Shown here in pieces: positions 45,757 to 56,885 of a stretch of 64,000 nucleotides of DNA. Under the pieces are notes generated by a model. The model was given only the letters and a program-made list of their open reading frames with translations, was not told where the DNA came from and searched no databases. The stretch comes from Styela clava (lineage: Eukaryota > Chordata > Ascidiacea > Stolidobranchia > Styelidae): positions 9,453,135 to 9,517,134 of the forward strand of contig NC_135255.1 in NCBI RefSeq assembly GCF_964204865.1. Reading direction: 5' to 3'. Position numbers and translations under genes: made by a program. The number at the start of each line of letters is the position of its first letter. The first letter of the stretch is position 1.

Positions 45757-48568
45757 CTAGCTATACTGTTCATAGAACTTCGACAAGTCGTTGGGGTGAC
45801 GATGTGGCCAATATGGATATTTTTGGTAATCTGGTCTTCTTTGAGGGAAGTGCTCGTAGATGTCATCTATGGTTAATTGCTCAACAGCTGGGAGGGAAAG
45901 TAGCCGATCAAGATTCACTCTGATATTATTTATTTTTGCATCCAATTCTTCATTGAACTTAGTGACTGCTGCAATATCTGCTTTCGCTTTTTCGTTCAGC
46001 TGAGCAGATTTGTTGTCGACTGGCTGTGGTACCTGAAATAAAGTGAAAAGAATTTAATTTAGATTAAGAAATTAAATATTGTTTTTGGTAATGGTATTAA
46101 ATCAGGCTTACTATAATTGATAAAACACAGAAAAGTAGGTTGTGCACAAACAAATGCTACACAATTCTTTCATACAATATCAGAGTTTACTCCATTTTAA
46201 TAAATCGACACTTTCATTTTTCTGATGATTGGATGTCTCAGATTAACATAATGTATCAGTTATGACATTTTCTCCTAAAATCAATTTCAGTTGCTCACCA
46301 TATAAACTAGTGTTGAATATTTTGTTATTTTTACAGGGGTAATTATGACTATAACTTTAGTTATACGGGAGCAGTAGCTGTGGATTTTAATAAAACACAA
46401 TCGTGAAGTGTAAGGGTATCAATCCACTAAATGTCTTAGACTTTAGTACAAATGCACAGTATAATATTCACATAATACCTTTTTCATACTTTTATTATTT
46501 TTGTTTGATTTTAAATTATTAACCAAGGCAACAGAATTATTATTCTTACATTATGTAAGGAATGGTGGCTCGAAAACTGCTTCATCATAATTAGCATTAA
46601 AAAGTTTTTGCCATAGGATAAGATTTACATCACACCACTGATTACTCTGGTACGTTTGCAAGTACGAATTCAAAGAAGATAAGTATGTGCAACAGAATTG
46701 GTGGACTCCTTGTCATTGTAAAGTGGGCCATATAACTGCCAGTTGCAGCTTCTTCCACCATTCAGGCAACTAAGTGATAGTACAATAACTATGGCCCCCA
46801 ATTTTCAGCTCCATATTTATTTCAGTTCTTTGCTTTATGGCATCAATAACCAAGTGCAGTTTTAAGTATTCTATGGCGTCTGCAGCTGCCGCAAAACCAT
46901 GGCGGTATTTCCATATCATGGCCGCTACGGCCAAACCTATGGCAATTGACTTTTTAGCTGCCACAAACCAATGTCGAGCTGCCGTTACCGTGGCAGCAAA
47001 TTGAAAACCAGGTTGGCAGGTGGGCCGTAAGGACAGGGCTGTCCCTTAGGGTGACAAATATTGGGTAAGTTGGAACGTTTTTCTTATGGATACAGTCTTG
47101 ATGGATTTAGGGTTTAAGTAGATATAGCCTAATTCCGCATGATCAATTAGAATTTGGTACATTAGTTTGTGAATATGCCGTTAATACTGATTACTGAATA
47201 CAGAATAGCGCTATAAAACCATGGCAAGAGCTGCCGCGGTTCGTTCGTGGCAGGAGCTGTCATGAAGTGGTAAGAACTGCGCCTCTCAATAACTGAATAT
47301 TGGAATGAGGTTATTCAAGTCTGCAAGTTGATGAATGCAAAACTGCCATGGTTGCCAACTGGGTATAGCACCCTAGTAAAATCCCCATTTCATATAAAAT
47401 AAATTTGTAGTCTACATGCAGTTGACAAAAATCTGTAATGCACGGTCTTACTACTTACTGAATACAGCGCGAAACACCGCAAAGAGCGCAAAACAGCGCG
47501 AAACAGTGTGGAAACAGCGCGAAAGAGCGCAAAACAGATGGAAACAGTGTGAGGCAGAAAAAAATTTTGCAATGAGTTCGGGGCACCTTGTTTTGAGTTG
47601 GAGTACCACGGCAGCAAATTAAAAACACAAACCAACGTATGTAGCCAGTAATGCTGTAATGGCAGGTCTGCCCCTGCTGGTGACAAATTTTGGGTACCAT
47701 AATTTAGAACATTTTCCATATGGATATGGTTGGCTTTAGGGTTAGGGTTAGTTAAAAAGGGACCTCCAGAAGTATGTGCACCAAGATGGCGCACAACCTG
47801 AAAATAGTATGTGTGTGTGTGTGTAGCGGATTCAGGTTGTGCGACATATTGCTGCACATACTTCTGGAGCACCAAAAAGGTAGATAAAATTTCGCATGAT
47901 GACCTATAATCCGGTACATAACCTTGTAAATATGCCGGAAATAGCGCCATAAAACCATAGCGAGAGGCGCGGTGGTTCTTTCGTGGCAGGAGGTGGTAAT
48001 GACTGTGTCCCCTGTTTTGCGCTGTTTCCCTCTGTTTTGCGCTGGTTTCCTATTGTTTCGCGCTGTTTTCCTCTGTTTTGCGGTGTTTCGCGCTATTTTG
48101 CGCTGTTTCGCGCTCTTTTGCACTGTTTCGCGCTCTTTTACGCTGTTTCGCGCTCTTTGCGGTGTTTCGCGCTGTATTCAGTAAGTAGTAAGACCCTCTG
48201 TAATGCATTTAAAACGAAAAATGATAGCCAATGCAATAGAATTGCCAGATTGCTGATGGCCGGATGCAGGGTCTGCATTTTGATTCAGAACCATACAAAA
48301 CCAGCAGCGGAGTAGATTGTGTAATAACACGTACCTTGAAAGATTCAAACTTTTGCTTGAAATCAGCTACCAACGCTTGGTCAGTAACTACATTCTGATA
48401 ATGATCCCAATTGATAGATGCATCCTGTTCTTTTGCTTTTAAATTAGCGGCCACGATAGCATCAGTCTTGTTTTTAAAAGCTAATATTCTAGGTCTAGTT
48501 TGAGCGGTTGTACGTTCCAAAAGTTGACTCCAGTTAACTACTTTCACAGCAGCTTGTTTCGACGCCAT
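45757..48568 (-). CDS. ATP5PD: Mitochondrial ATP synthase subunit d
   Basis: Two exons on the minus strand: 48335-48568 (78 codons, from MASKQAAVKVVNWSQLLERT) and 45757-46032 (91 codons plus stop). The donor is AAG then GTACGTG, the acceptor TTTATTTCAG, phase 0. The 169-aa product matches subunit d (human 161 aa): VNWSQLL near the start, INWDHYQNVV at about residues 52-61 (human DWAYYKANV), the middle helix with KFNEEL, LTIDDIYEHFP, and the diagnostic KYPYWPH close to the end. Subunit d is part of the peripheral stalk of F1Fo ATP synthase in the inner mitochondrial membrane. A longer upstream frame with Met at 48676 exists, but family length favours 48568. The 2.3-kb intron carries a MULE-like element. 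Confidence 0.93.
46675..47290. repeat. Repeat fragments in ATP5PD intron
   Basis: 46680-46760 resembles the SINE-like tail at 36650 and 25118. 46880-47010 has repeated GCTGCCGYAAAACCATGG-type segments. 47217-47270 (AAACCATGGCAAGAGCTGCC) matches the interior of both MULE copies (13138 and 47952), so it is a detached fragment. Confidence 0.5.
47443..48196. mobile_element. Mutator-like foldback element, copy B
   Basis: The termini are GGTCTTACTACTTACTGAAT and its perfect inverse, extended by GCGCGAAACACCGC repeats to at least 46 bp. A perfect target duplication, TCTGTAATGCA (11 bp), lies at 47432-47442 and 48197-48207. The interior is nearly identical to copy A, including TTAGGG repeats and the nested palindromic MITE. 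It sits in the ATP5PD intron, 138 bp from exon 1. It encodes no transposase: long frames here reflect the GCG repeats. Confidence 0.88.
47760..47873. mobile_element. Palindromic MITE copy 3, nested in MULE B
   Basis: Nearly identical to the nested copy in MULE A: GGACCTCCAGAAGTATGTG at the left, a (GT)n centre and CACATACTTCTGGAGCACC at the right. Confidence 0.75.
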
Positions 48569-48671
48569 TTTAACATAAACGAAACGACAAACGAATGAAT
48601 GGCAAACGCTACAACTGACTGCCTTGACCGCTACAAGAGACGAAGGATAAGATCGTGACCCCACAGTCAAC

Positions 48672-48685
48672 CACAAGATGGCGGA
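48672..48685 (+). promoter_or_regulatory. YY1-like site in ATP5PD promoter region
   Basis: CAAGATGGCGGATC, about 105 bp upstream of the ATP5PD ATG, matches the YY1 core AAGATGGCGG. YY1 sites at or just past the start site are common in animal genes for mitochondrial proteins. Here it lies on the strand opposite to the gene. Function is inferred from position and motif only. Confidence 0.45.
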
Positions 48686-49414
48686 TCAACAAAATCTCGC
48701 TACCTGGGTATATTTTCTTTTTATTTACACATTTACATTGGTATATAAAAATATTTCATACATATATTCACTACAAATACAATTTTAGAAGGGTTTGGAA
48801 ATTAACGCCATGGGGTTTTTAACAGGCAAAATTTAATTTATGACTACTAAAGCAACTTTAATAGACGATGTTAATATGACTATAGAGCAGTGATTCTCGA
48901 ACTAGGGTTTGAGAGCCGCATGCGGCTCTCAACAACCTTTCCTGCGGCTCTTGTTGATGCTTTAAAAATCAAGTACTTTCAAAAAAAAATTTCATTGAAA
49001 ACTAATCATTGACTTGAAATTAAAATACGGAAGTCTATTAGTTAGTCGAATGGATTCCCCCACGTTTATTTGCGTATCGTTGACTAATCTACAAGATGCA
49101 GCAGTGAGCGTTTTCGAGGCCACTCGGACACTTTTCACTTGGGAAGATTTTAGACATGGTTGTAATCATTGGCTTGCTTTCGTGGATTTAGAGTTTTTGT
49201 CGCATTTGCAAATATTATGTATAAATCAAATAACTCAATGATTATTTTTTTCCAGAGCGTTTTAATTTTGTTCCAGTAATCCAGTAAAATAGTCCAGAAA
49301 TATCTTGCGATCATCTCAAGCAGCTACTGCACCTTGCATCCTCCCCGATTTCGACCCGCTTTGACAAACTTATTAGAAATTAGAACCCAATTAAATGGCT
49401 GTTAGTCTAGGGTG

Positions 49415-50460
49415 GGCAAAATCGAATCTTTTTTCGAATCGAATAATTTGAAAAGTTTTAACGAATACCGAATAATGAATATTTTTTATAAATAACAGTG
49501 AGGTCTATACTTCATTTGGAAATTAATAGAAACATTGAAAAGTCGGCAATAAAGCGTTTTATTACTGGTTAATGGTTAATTTCGTCATAATCGCTGATTG
49601 TCTTTGTCACCGCGATCGTTAGGTGGCGATATCCTAAAGTTGGTATTCTATATTCTCGCCCTTTCTCGTTTTTTGCAAGAATAAGGGGTCACCGGATATC
49701 GAAGTTTTATATTTCTAGCATACCCTCACGTTTACATCAGCGACAGCTGTTAAATACATTAAAGGCTGATGTCAAAACCAAATTAATTTTATTCTGAGTT
49801 TTTTCCTCTGTCTTGGTTTTGATCTTCCTTATAACCGCTTGTAAATTAACCGTACCTGTTTAAAATGAACGGTAACCGAGATGCAGATATTTATTAAAAT
49901 GATAACTTGAGTTTCTCATGCTTTTCTATGGTGTTCGTGATATTTTAGTATTAGATAGATAAGCCTAGCAAATTTACGATTGCGTGAATCCTGAATGTTG
50001 ATTTGAAATAGAGATTAAAAAATTGGCAACAAAGACCTTTTTAGGCCTTTGTGCCTAATAGAGGGTCAGACGCTAATTATAACTAATTCCTTCAAGTTTT
50101 AACGTTTTTTCTTCAACAAAACAATAACCCGACGGTTATTATAGCTAAATTACTTACTGAGTAATGCTCAATTTTTGTTACAGAATTTGCAAATTCAGCA
50201 CTTCACCTAATGAATTTGATTATGTCATGCTTTAAGGCTTAAGCATTACTGCCAAAATGCTTTAAAATTTAACAATTGTAATCATTTTCGATGATAATAG
50301 ACGCAACAAATCGCGAACGAGTCAGTGTGCATTGTTACAACGAAATTCACGATTGATTTTACGTTCTACTCTTGGCTCAACGGCCATCCTGGTCGAGTAA
50401 AATGTTTACTAATTTGAAACATTACTTGGCCAAGGATGGAAGGGATCACTAAATAGCTAA
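49415..50460. repeat. Internal repeat shared with 31990-34080
   Basis: It begins GGTGGGCAAAATCGAATC and ends in GGCCAAGGATGGAAGGGATC. The same order of blocks is found, diverged and longer, inside the hAT at 31317-35198. It is probably an older element nested in both, or the common body of related hATs. Its own ends (ATTCGAAT-rich) are not cleanly defined. Confidence 0.6.
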
Positions 50461-50865
50461 TACAAAGTGCTTTGAATGGAGTAGGACATGACATTTCTTA
50501 TCTGGTTACAACTTAATAAGTGTTTTTCATACAAGTAACTCATACCAGCTTTTGGAAAAACTTTCGGTCATTTTTAAATCCATGCTATTTATATAACTAG
50601 AGTTTTCTAACGACCTAAAATCGCCTTTTTCACAATGAAACGCCGAAAGGTAATTTCAACATTTAATTTTAATCAACTTTATGTTCGGTAAAGTAAGAAA
50701 TGACTAATGACAGGTCACCAGGAATGCGGATTTTAAAATCTGAGAAATTGATTTTATATACCTAATCTAGTCTGACGTTTCTGACGGTGCACGTCACGTG
50801 GTACCGGATATTCGAATAAAAAAATGTCCTTCGAATATTTTATTACTCGAGGGCCTAGTTATTAC

Positions 50866-52033
50866 TAGAGATGTACCGATGTATCGGTATCGGGTATCGG
50901 TATCGGCAATATCGGCCATTTTTTCAGTATCGGCCATGTATCGGTATCGGTTGAATTAAGGCCGATATTTCCGATATATTTATCTTTTTGATATGGTCCA
51001 GAATGTTTTAAAAGATAAGTTGGAATACTACTTTTTAATTTATTTTTTGTCTGGAGAGATCGTGCGCTATGAGACATACATGTCCCAACCCCCGCGAAAG
51101 AATAGGATTCACGTGTTTTTAGCTATTTATCAGCCAAACTAGTTCAACTAATTTGGCTATTTTTGCTGTCAATTTTTTATATTGACATTTTTAATATTAC
51201 ATAGTAATTATGAAGAAATATATCAACACAGCACATAACGAAAAGCAACTAGGCGCCCAGTTTTAAATCATACAGTGGAATTGGGGTCCTTATTAACGGC
51301 ACAAGGACTTTTGGCACGGCTATAAATGCTGACTGTTTGTCGTCAAGTACGAATGTCATTTAGTCCGTCGACATCGATAAACTAAATTTCGAAATTCAAA
51401 ATTTATGATAGCAATTGTAAAATATTTTATATTATAAAATAGTAAAGTAAAAAAACATCCTCGACGGTTATAGGTAGGCCTTCTTTTTGTCGGTGCTGTT
51501 TGATATTCTTTCAATTTGGCTTTGACCCATTGCGTCGACGATTACGATTAGCCACGAAAAAAAAATATTATTAAAATGCTTTTAATTTGAACGTAGGACG
51601 GCGGCGCTAGAATGTGTGAGTGATATTCGATATTCTTTTAAACTCGAATAACGATATTCGAAGGTCGCGATATTCATATCAAGTTCAACTTGGACATCCC
51701 GGCTTATGAGTTTCAATTGAACACCGAGATTACTAGCCTTACTGTACAATGTATCTTAATCAGTTGAAGCAAACACCAAACATCAATTTCATATTATGTG
51801 ATATATCTTTTTTTTCGATCTGAAATAATGTGTACCATGAACAACGCTCAAAGACCATTGTTTTAACCCGTCTGCCCTACACAGCACACCTAATTAAGTA
51901 ATAATTACATAGTATCGGTATCGGAATATCGGCCTTTTTGTAGTATCGGCGTATCGGTATCGGTATCGGCGTTTTTAGCTGGTATCGGATCGGTATCGGT
52001 ATCGACGACAAAAGTGGTATCGGTACATCTCTA
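50866..52033. mobile_element. 1.17-kb hAT element (GTATCGG-rich), nested
   Basis: Left end TAGAGATGTACCGATG followed by TATCGGTATCGG repeats, right end ATCGGTACATCTCTA preceded by the same repeats inverted. A perfect 8-bp target duplication, GTTATTAC, lies at 50858-50865 and 52034-52041. It lies wholly inside the hAT at 48888-52186, so it is younger. It is non-coding. Confidence 0.88.
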
Positions 52034-52445
52034 GTTATTACAGTCACTTCTAGTTACGATGACTTAGTATTTTAAATACGCGCTTAAGGTTTGTTGCTTT
52101 TTCAACTCGCGTTGTTTGTGTGCGGCTCTTGATAACTTTGAGGTTTGAAATGCGGCTCTGGGACTAAAAAAGTTTGAGAACCACTGCTATAGAGGGTCAA
52201 CTCTGTGATATGATAAATGAGCGGTCTATTTGTAACATGATTTTTGATAGTTGCTGACTATATAAACAATCACTCCAGTTATTACTGCAGATTCAAAATT
52301 ATTTAAATCATCAATCATAAAAAATATTTACAAATGGAGTTGGAATCTTTTTTGCAAAAGTTTGGCTGATTGAAAAAATGCAGAAAAATTGTGCTAGCCT
52401 ACACCAAAGTACTAACAGGACAGCGTGTGCCGGAATGATATATAT

Positions 52446-53253
52446 CAGTGGTTCCCAACCTTTCTATCTTGACGGACCGATAAAATTAAATTAAATGTAA
52501 TCGCGGACCGGCAAAAAAATGAAATGACCGGAACGGATAATATATTGCAATTTCGTGTGCTTAATATGATTCCAGACTAAAAAGACACACTTGAAAACAT
52601 TGAAATGGGTGAAACACAAAATAATAAGATCTATTTTCGTAATAAAATGCCGCACTGGGCACCCATTATGCGTAAAAAAAGGCACGCATAAAACATCTCA
52701 CATAAAAAAAACATGTCAAATCATGTACAAACACAATTAACTCCAGTGAGAAATTTGCTACTGTTTCGTTTCCAATATAGAATTGCAAACGAAGCCTCAA
52801 ATGAGTTTCTGTAACATGTAGCTCTGTAGCCGCGTGCAGCCGATTAATTTACTTCGTTTTAATTAAAGTCAGTAAAGAAAATGTTTTTTCGCATAACGCA
52901 GTAACTAGTTTAATACGGACAACAGTTTGATTGCTCGATTACTCAGCGGTGGGTATTCGTAATCAAGATATATCCAAAGTTGTGACGGTGATTCTTTCTT
53001 ATATCTGGACTGTGAAGTAGAATCACAATTCTAATCACAATCAAGATTTTCCTTTTTATCGGGTTCATCATATTAATTCCTATGCAGTTGATCGACGCCT
53101 CAAACGAAATGTATTTATATTACAATAACAGGGTCGTCGGTAACTTGGCACCAGACTAAAAATCCTACTGTGTCTGCTCAAAATATTGAAAAAGATCTCT
53201 GCAACCCATGCTTTTTGAGTGTCTCATGACCACCTGTAAGGTGGCAACAAGTT
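52446..53253. mobile_element. hAT left end, right end not found
   Basis: CAGTGGTTCCCAACCTTTC at 52446 followed by GACGGACCG is a typical hAT terminus. No matching right terminus is present before the next element, so it is truncated or its right end has diverged. Confidence 0.45.
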
Positions 53254-54087
53254 CATATCGTCACGCTAATAACCGAATTGCGTGAGTCAATTTTGGCGAT
53301 TTTGAGTTTTTTATAAAATAGGTATTTATGTAATGCTGCGCACCTGTCTGTTAACACAGATTTTGATTTAGGAATTCCGAAGCCCATAAAAATGGAGATT
53401 TAGTATGACATGCACATTTGTGCAATTGTTTCGTCATAATGAATTATCATTGTTACGCATCACTATTGTGACGTCACAAAGGTAATATAAAATCGCCGAG
53501 ATATTTTCGAGTTTTTGCATCTCGGATTCTAGCTTAGCGCGTATTAATTTGAATTTATACTACAGTATAGGAATGAGTGTACTTGTGATATTCACTCTCC
53601 GAGTCCAATTCACCTTGGTTGGCTTTTATATTGGGTGCATTGCTGTTTTATTCTTTATATATATTTAATCTTAGTCTTATTTCGGTGGATGTGCAGAACG
53701 TGTTATATTGACGAAATATATATTTTTAAACATGAAAAATAATGTAATTGAAACTGATTAGCTATTTTGGGAATTAGACATTGTAGATACTGAGAATTAC
53801 ATTCGTTTTTGGAATGTTTAGTTTTCAGGACTGGTGCATATAGTAAAGTTGCAAAATTGCGTATGTCCCCAAGTCATAGACACATTTCTGCCTAAGTCAC
53901 AGTGCGCCAATATGACGTCACTTAACTGCGTCATACAAATTAACTTAAATCCGGCTATGATCAAACAATTGAACCATAATAAATTATTGACTCTCAATGG
54001 CATAACAATATCATTAGGAAGTTTTTTACGTTTTTCTCAAAACTGCTAAAAATGACTTACGCAATTCGGTTATTAGCGTGACGATAT
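53254..54087. mobile_element. 0.83-kb element with about 50-bp inverted ends
   Basis: The left end CATATCGTCACGCTAATAAC continues CGAATTGCGTGAGTCA. The right end is its inverse with a few mismatches (TGACTTACGCAATTCGG, then TTATTAGCGTGACGATATG). The interior includes two TGACGTCA sites and AT-rich DNA without a coding frame. No clear target duplication was seen. Superfamily unknown. Confidence 0.7.
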
Positions 54088-54575
54088 GTAATATGTGCTT
54101 TGTCTTGATGCGAGTAATGGACCTTGTAGATGAGAATCTTCAAACCATCGACCACAATTTCTATGAAGGCTGCATTTGAGTTGTGATATTCATATTATTT
54201 AGGATTCGTTGCTGTGATATTGCTTTCTATCAATAGATATCTGACCATACGTTCCAAGGAGTAAGGACGAAATGAACATCCTGAAGTCATGTTGCAACCA
54301 CAAGCATTTCGTTATTACTGCCGCAAGTGCTTAAAGCACAACTTAGTATCAAATAGATATAAACATGTCGCACCCCGAACGACTAACAATCTGATAGACA
54401 GAAGCTAATCTCAATATACAAGCAAAATACCATTTTCGTGAGTTATTATCCCAAGTCAAACTTCAGTTGGTGTATATATTTTTGGACATTTTTTTTATCA
54501 ATCGATAGAATGAAAATCTATACCTTCAAAGTTCCATAACTACAATACAGTCATAAACACCTCTTTTTTGCACAG

Positions 54576-54890
54576 ATTGCTAACAAATTTGAAAAAATGC
54601 TTTGCAAATGCATACGGAAATTTTGGGATAAAAATACCAGACTGTTAAAATTGAAAGAAGTGGTAGAACAATCTATTTCCGATACAACTATCATGCAAGA
54701 ATGCTGCAAACTAAATAGAAGTGAACTGACAATGCACGACAGATTTGAGCAACCGGCATGTTTTGAACAAATCTACTAATACAGTATATATATATTTTTT
54801 TCGTCGGAATGTCATTGCTTGGTGAACAATTTTTAGACTTTGTGAAGGTGAAACAGGAACATTAACAAGATATCCAAGCAAGTTGAAAAA
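54576..54890 (+). pseudogene. Broken duplicate of CACHD1-like exons 3 and 4
   Basis: After an acceptor (TTTTTTGCACAG), 54576-54779 encodes a close copy of exon 3 of the gene downstream: KNTRLLKLKEVVEQSISDTT matches RNTRLLKLKDVVEQSISDTT, then the CCK...SELTM and DRF.QP blocks. It ends in TAA with no donor. About 56 bp on, 54833-54890 encodes CEGETGTLTRYPSKLKKNNC, related to the end of exon 4 (GSETGIMTTYPKAMKKDC) but lacking its first half. A five- to seven-codon insertion (LCKCIRK region) is present in the exon 3 part. The VWA exons do not follow. It is best explained as a decayed partial duplication. A terminal exon of a separate short gene is possible. Confidence 0.75.
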
Positions 54891-55777
54891 AAATAACTGT
54901 CACTTTTTGGCCCTATAATCTGGTACTTTTTTTAACCAAATGTGGGCACACTTGTTCTTAAACAAAATATGTAGCGTACTACGCAGACATGCCTTTTCGA
55001 AGTTTCATGGTTTTAATCAACATCTCGTGATCAAAGAACCCCGCGGTTAGTGAATTCTATAAATCTTGGAGAGATTTAAACTGAATTGAAAGGTGTGACC
55101 TATCTTAATTTTACTGAAACTATATTATGTAATGCGTCTCACAATTAAATGCTGTAATTCTTAAATTATTATTTCAGCTGTGAATGCAGGTGGATCTGCT
55201 GCTTCGCTTTAACTCGGCCGCTGGCTGTTATTCGTATGAGCATGCTAATGAGGCATGGTATTGTAGGTTTAATAACATATTCTACTGGTATATGAAAGTA
55301 ATAACATACGGGCTAATGAAACTATAAAATTTATATTAATAGCTGGACAAGGTATCTTTGCTTGACATGAAAGTCTATTTGTATCTTACTTGTTGAGATT
55401 TTGATATAAATATTTTTGCAATCAAGCAATAAACTATATTTATCATGCACAATTATCTTTTTTTTTAATTTCCCTCAAAATTTCAATAAACCAATTTTCT
55501 TTATTTGACTGCATTATTATAGGTTTAAATTTTATTCAATTATTTATCAGTGAATTTAGATGAGTTTTCCAAACAAGCCTCACAAAGTATAATTGAGATT
55601 AATGTAACAGCTTTGGGGTTTTATGTATTCGTCAAACAACGTCGATATATTTATCAGTTATTATGGCACCACTTTTGTATAGTTTTCATAAGTTTAAATA
55701 GAATAATAAATTTGTTTTTACGAGTTAGCTACGAGCTATTTTTTCACGCATAAAATGCTGGTTTGATTTGAAAATAA
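54891..55777. other. Intergenic, AT-rich
   Basis: No gene, continuation of the duplicated exons or defined repeat was recognised here. Confidence 0.5.
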
Positions 55778-55888
55778 GGAGCTCCAGAAGTATGCGCACC
55801 AAGATGTCGAACAACCTGAATCCTAACCGGTACATACATAATATGTTCAGGTTGTGCGCGATCTTGGCGCGCATACTTCTGGAGGTCC
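55778..55888. mobile_element. Palindromic hAT-like MITE, copy 4
   Basis: Arms GGAGCTCCAGAAGTATGCGC and GCGCATACTTCTGGAGGTCC, with CCAAGATGTCG and CGATCTTGGCG inside. A perfect 8-bp target duplication, GAAAATAA, lies at 55770-55777 and 55889-55896, which fixes the element ends and the hAT-type target size for this family. Confidence 0.85.
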
Positions 55889-56064
55889 GAAAATAATATC
55901 TTTTTATAATGAAACCTGTTGAATGGACGACTGAGACATTTCAAAAAATATGAAATGAAGTTGTGTTATGAACGTAAATAAATAACATTTTTTAAACTTT
56001 TTGGGATTTCTGCATCTCTTAGTTCTGGAGTCGGACTGTTATTTCCCTAAAACGCAATTTACTT

Positions 56065-56158
56065 AGTACTCCCGAAGTATGTGTACCAGGTTAGAGTTAG
56101 GCCATAATAAATGAATATATCCTTACCGCCATATTGGTACACATACTTCTGGAGCGCC
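56065..56158. mobile_element. Palindromic hAT-like MITE, copy 5
   Basis: The left arm has CTCCCGAAGTATGTGTACC and the right arm GGTACACATACTTCTGGAGC. A perfect 8-bp target duplication, ATTTACTT, lies at 56057-56064 and 56159-56166. The centre contains GTTAGAGTTAGGCC. Confidence 0.85.
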
Positions 56159-56786
56159 ATTTACTTCTCTTGTCTAATTTCAACATACTCTGGTTTTTAA
56201 ACGAAAAGAACCGTTTTGAACCCATTCGAGTTTTAATACCTTAGTCTCAAGCAGGAAACGCTCTCCCTGGTTTACTGGGTTCTTTAGGGTGGAGTATATC
56301 AGTATGATATTATATTTGTAAATGTTTGAATGATTTGCTGATGTGGAATTTATTAAATCTAACCAAATCTAAAATATGAGGCATTTTTGAGAGGTGGACT
56401 CAAGTGAACATATCTGGGTTCCACTGGTTAAATTATTGCGCATTGACTGAAATTGCGATTCTATAAAATTTCGAAGATAAAAAAACGATAAAAAACATTA
56501 CAATAGGCGGTGCACGTTCTGTCCACGCAAATGATCAACTATATTTAATCGCTCCAAGGCAGTTTGGTTCGGGATTTTAAATTATTTAAATAAAATAATA
56601 AAGATGATAGGTACGTCTTAAATCTAAGTTCAACCTTTAAAATTTTTTTTCAACGAAAAACGTTATTTAACAGCGTAAACGGCCTGATTAAATCATAAAA
56701 CAATAATAATAAAATCAAGTTTTACTTTACTTAACTTATGAGTTAAAAAAGGGGCGAAACGCATGTATCTCTTGTAATGCATGTGG

Positions 56787-56795
56787 TATAAAAAG
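56787..56795 (+). promoter_or_regulatory. TATA box of the CACHD1-like gene
   Basis: TATAAAAAG lies about 100 bp upstream of the signal-peptide ATG. Transcription would start near 56817, downstream of the in-frame ATG at 56781, which overlaps the TATA box. This favours translation from 56886 or 56889. Confidence 0.6.
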
Positions 56796-56885
56796 ACTTT
56801 CCCGGACATCGGTCTCAAACTAACTAAAAAATCTTGTGCCGAAAAGAGACAAGTGTATATGGACTATTGTACCAAGAAAACCATA

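Larger units (their letters stand above)
48888..52186. mobile_element. 3.3-kb hAT element with nested insertions
   Basis: Left end CAGTGATTCTCGAAC, right end GTTTGAGAACCACTG. A perfect 8-bp target duplication, CTATAGAG, lies at 48880-48887 and 52187-52194. TGCGGCTCT repeats lie inside both ends. The interior holds a repeat shared with the hAT in SPTLC2 intron 4 (about 49415-50460) and another complete hAT (50866-52033). Only short frames remain, so transposase is absent or decayed. Confidence 0.88.

Noticed and set aside
49014..49241. Coding exon in the 3.3-kb hAT
   Set aside because: A 75-codon frame without transposase motifs or splice sites, inside a decayed transposon.
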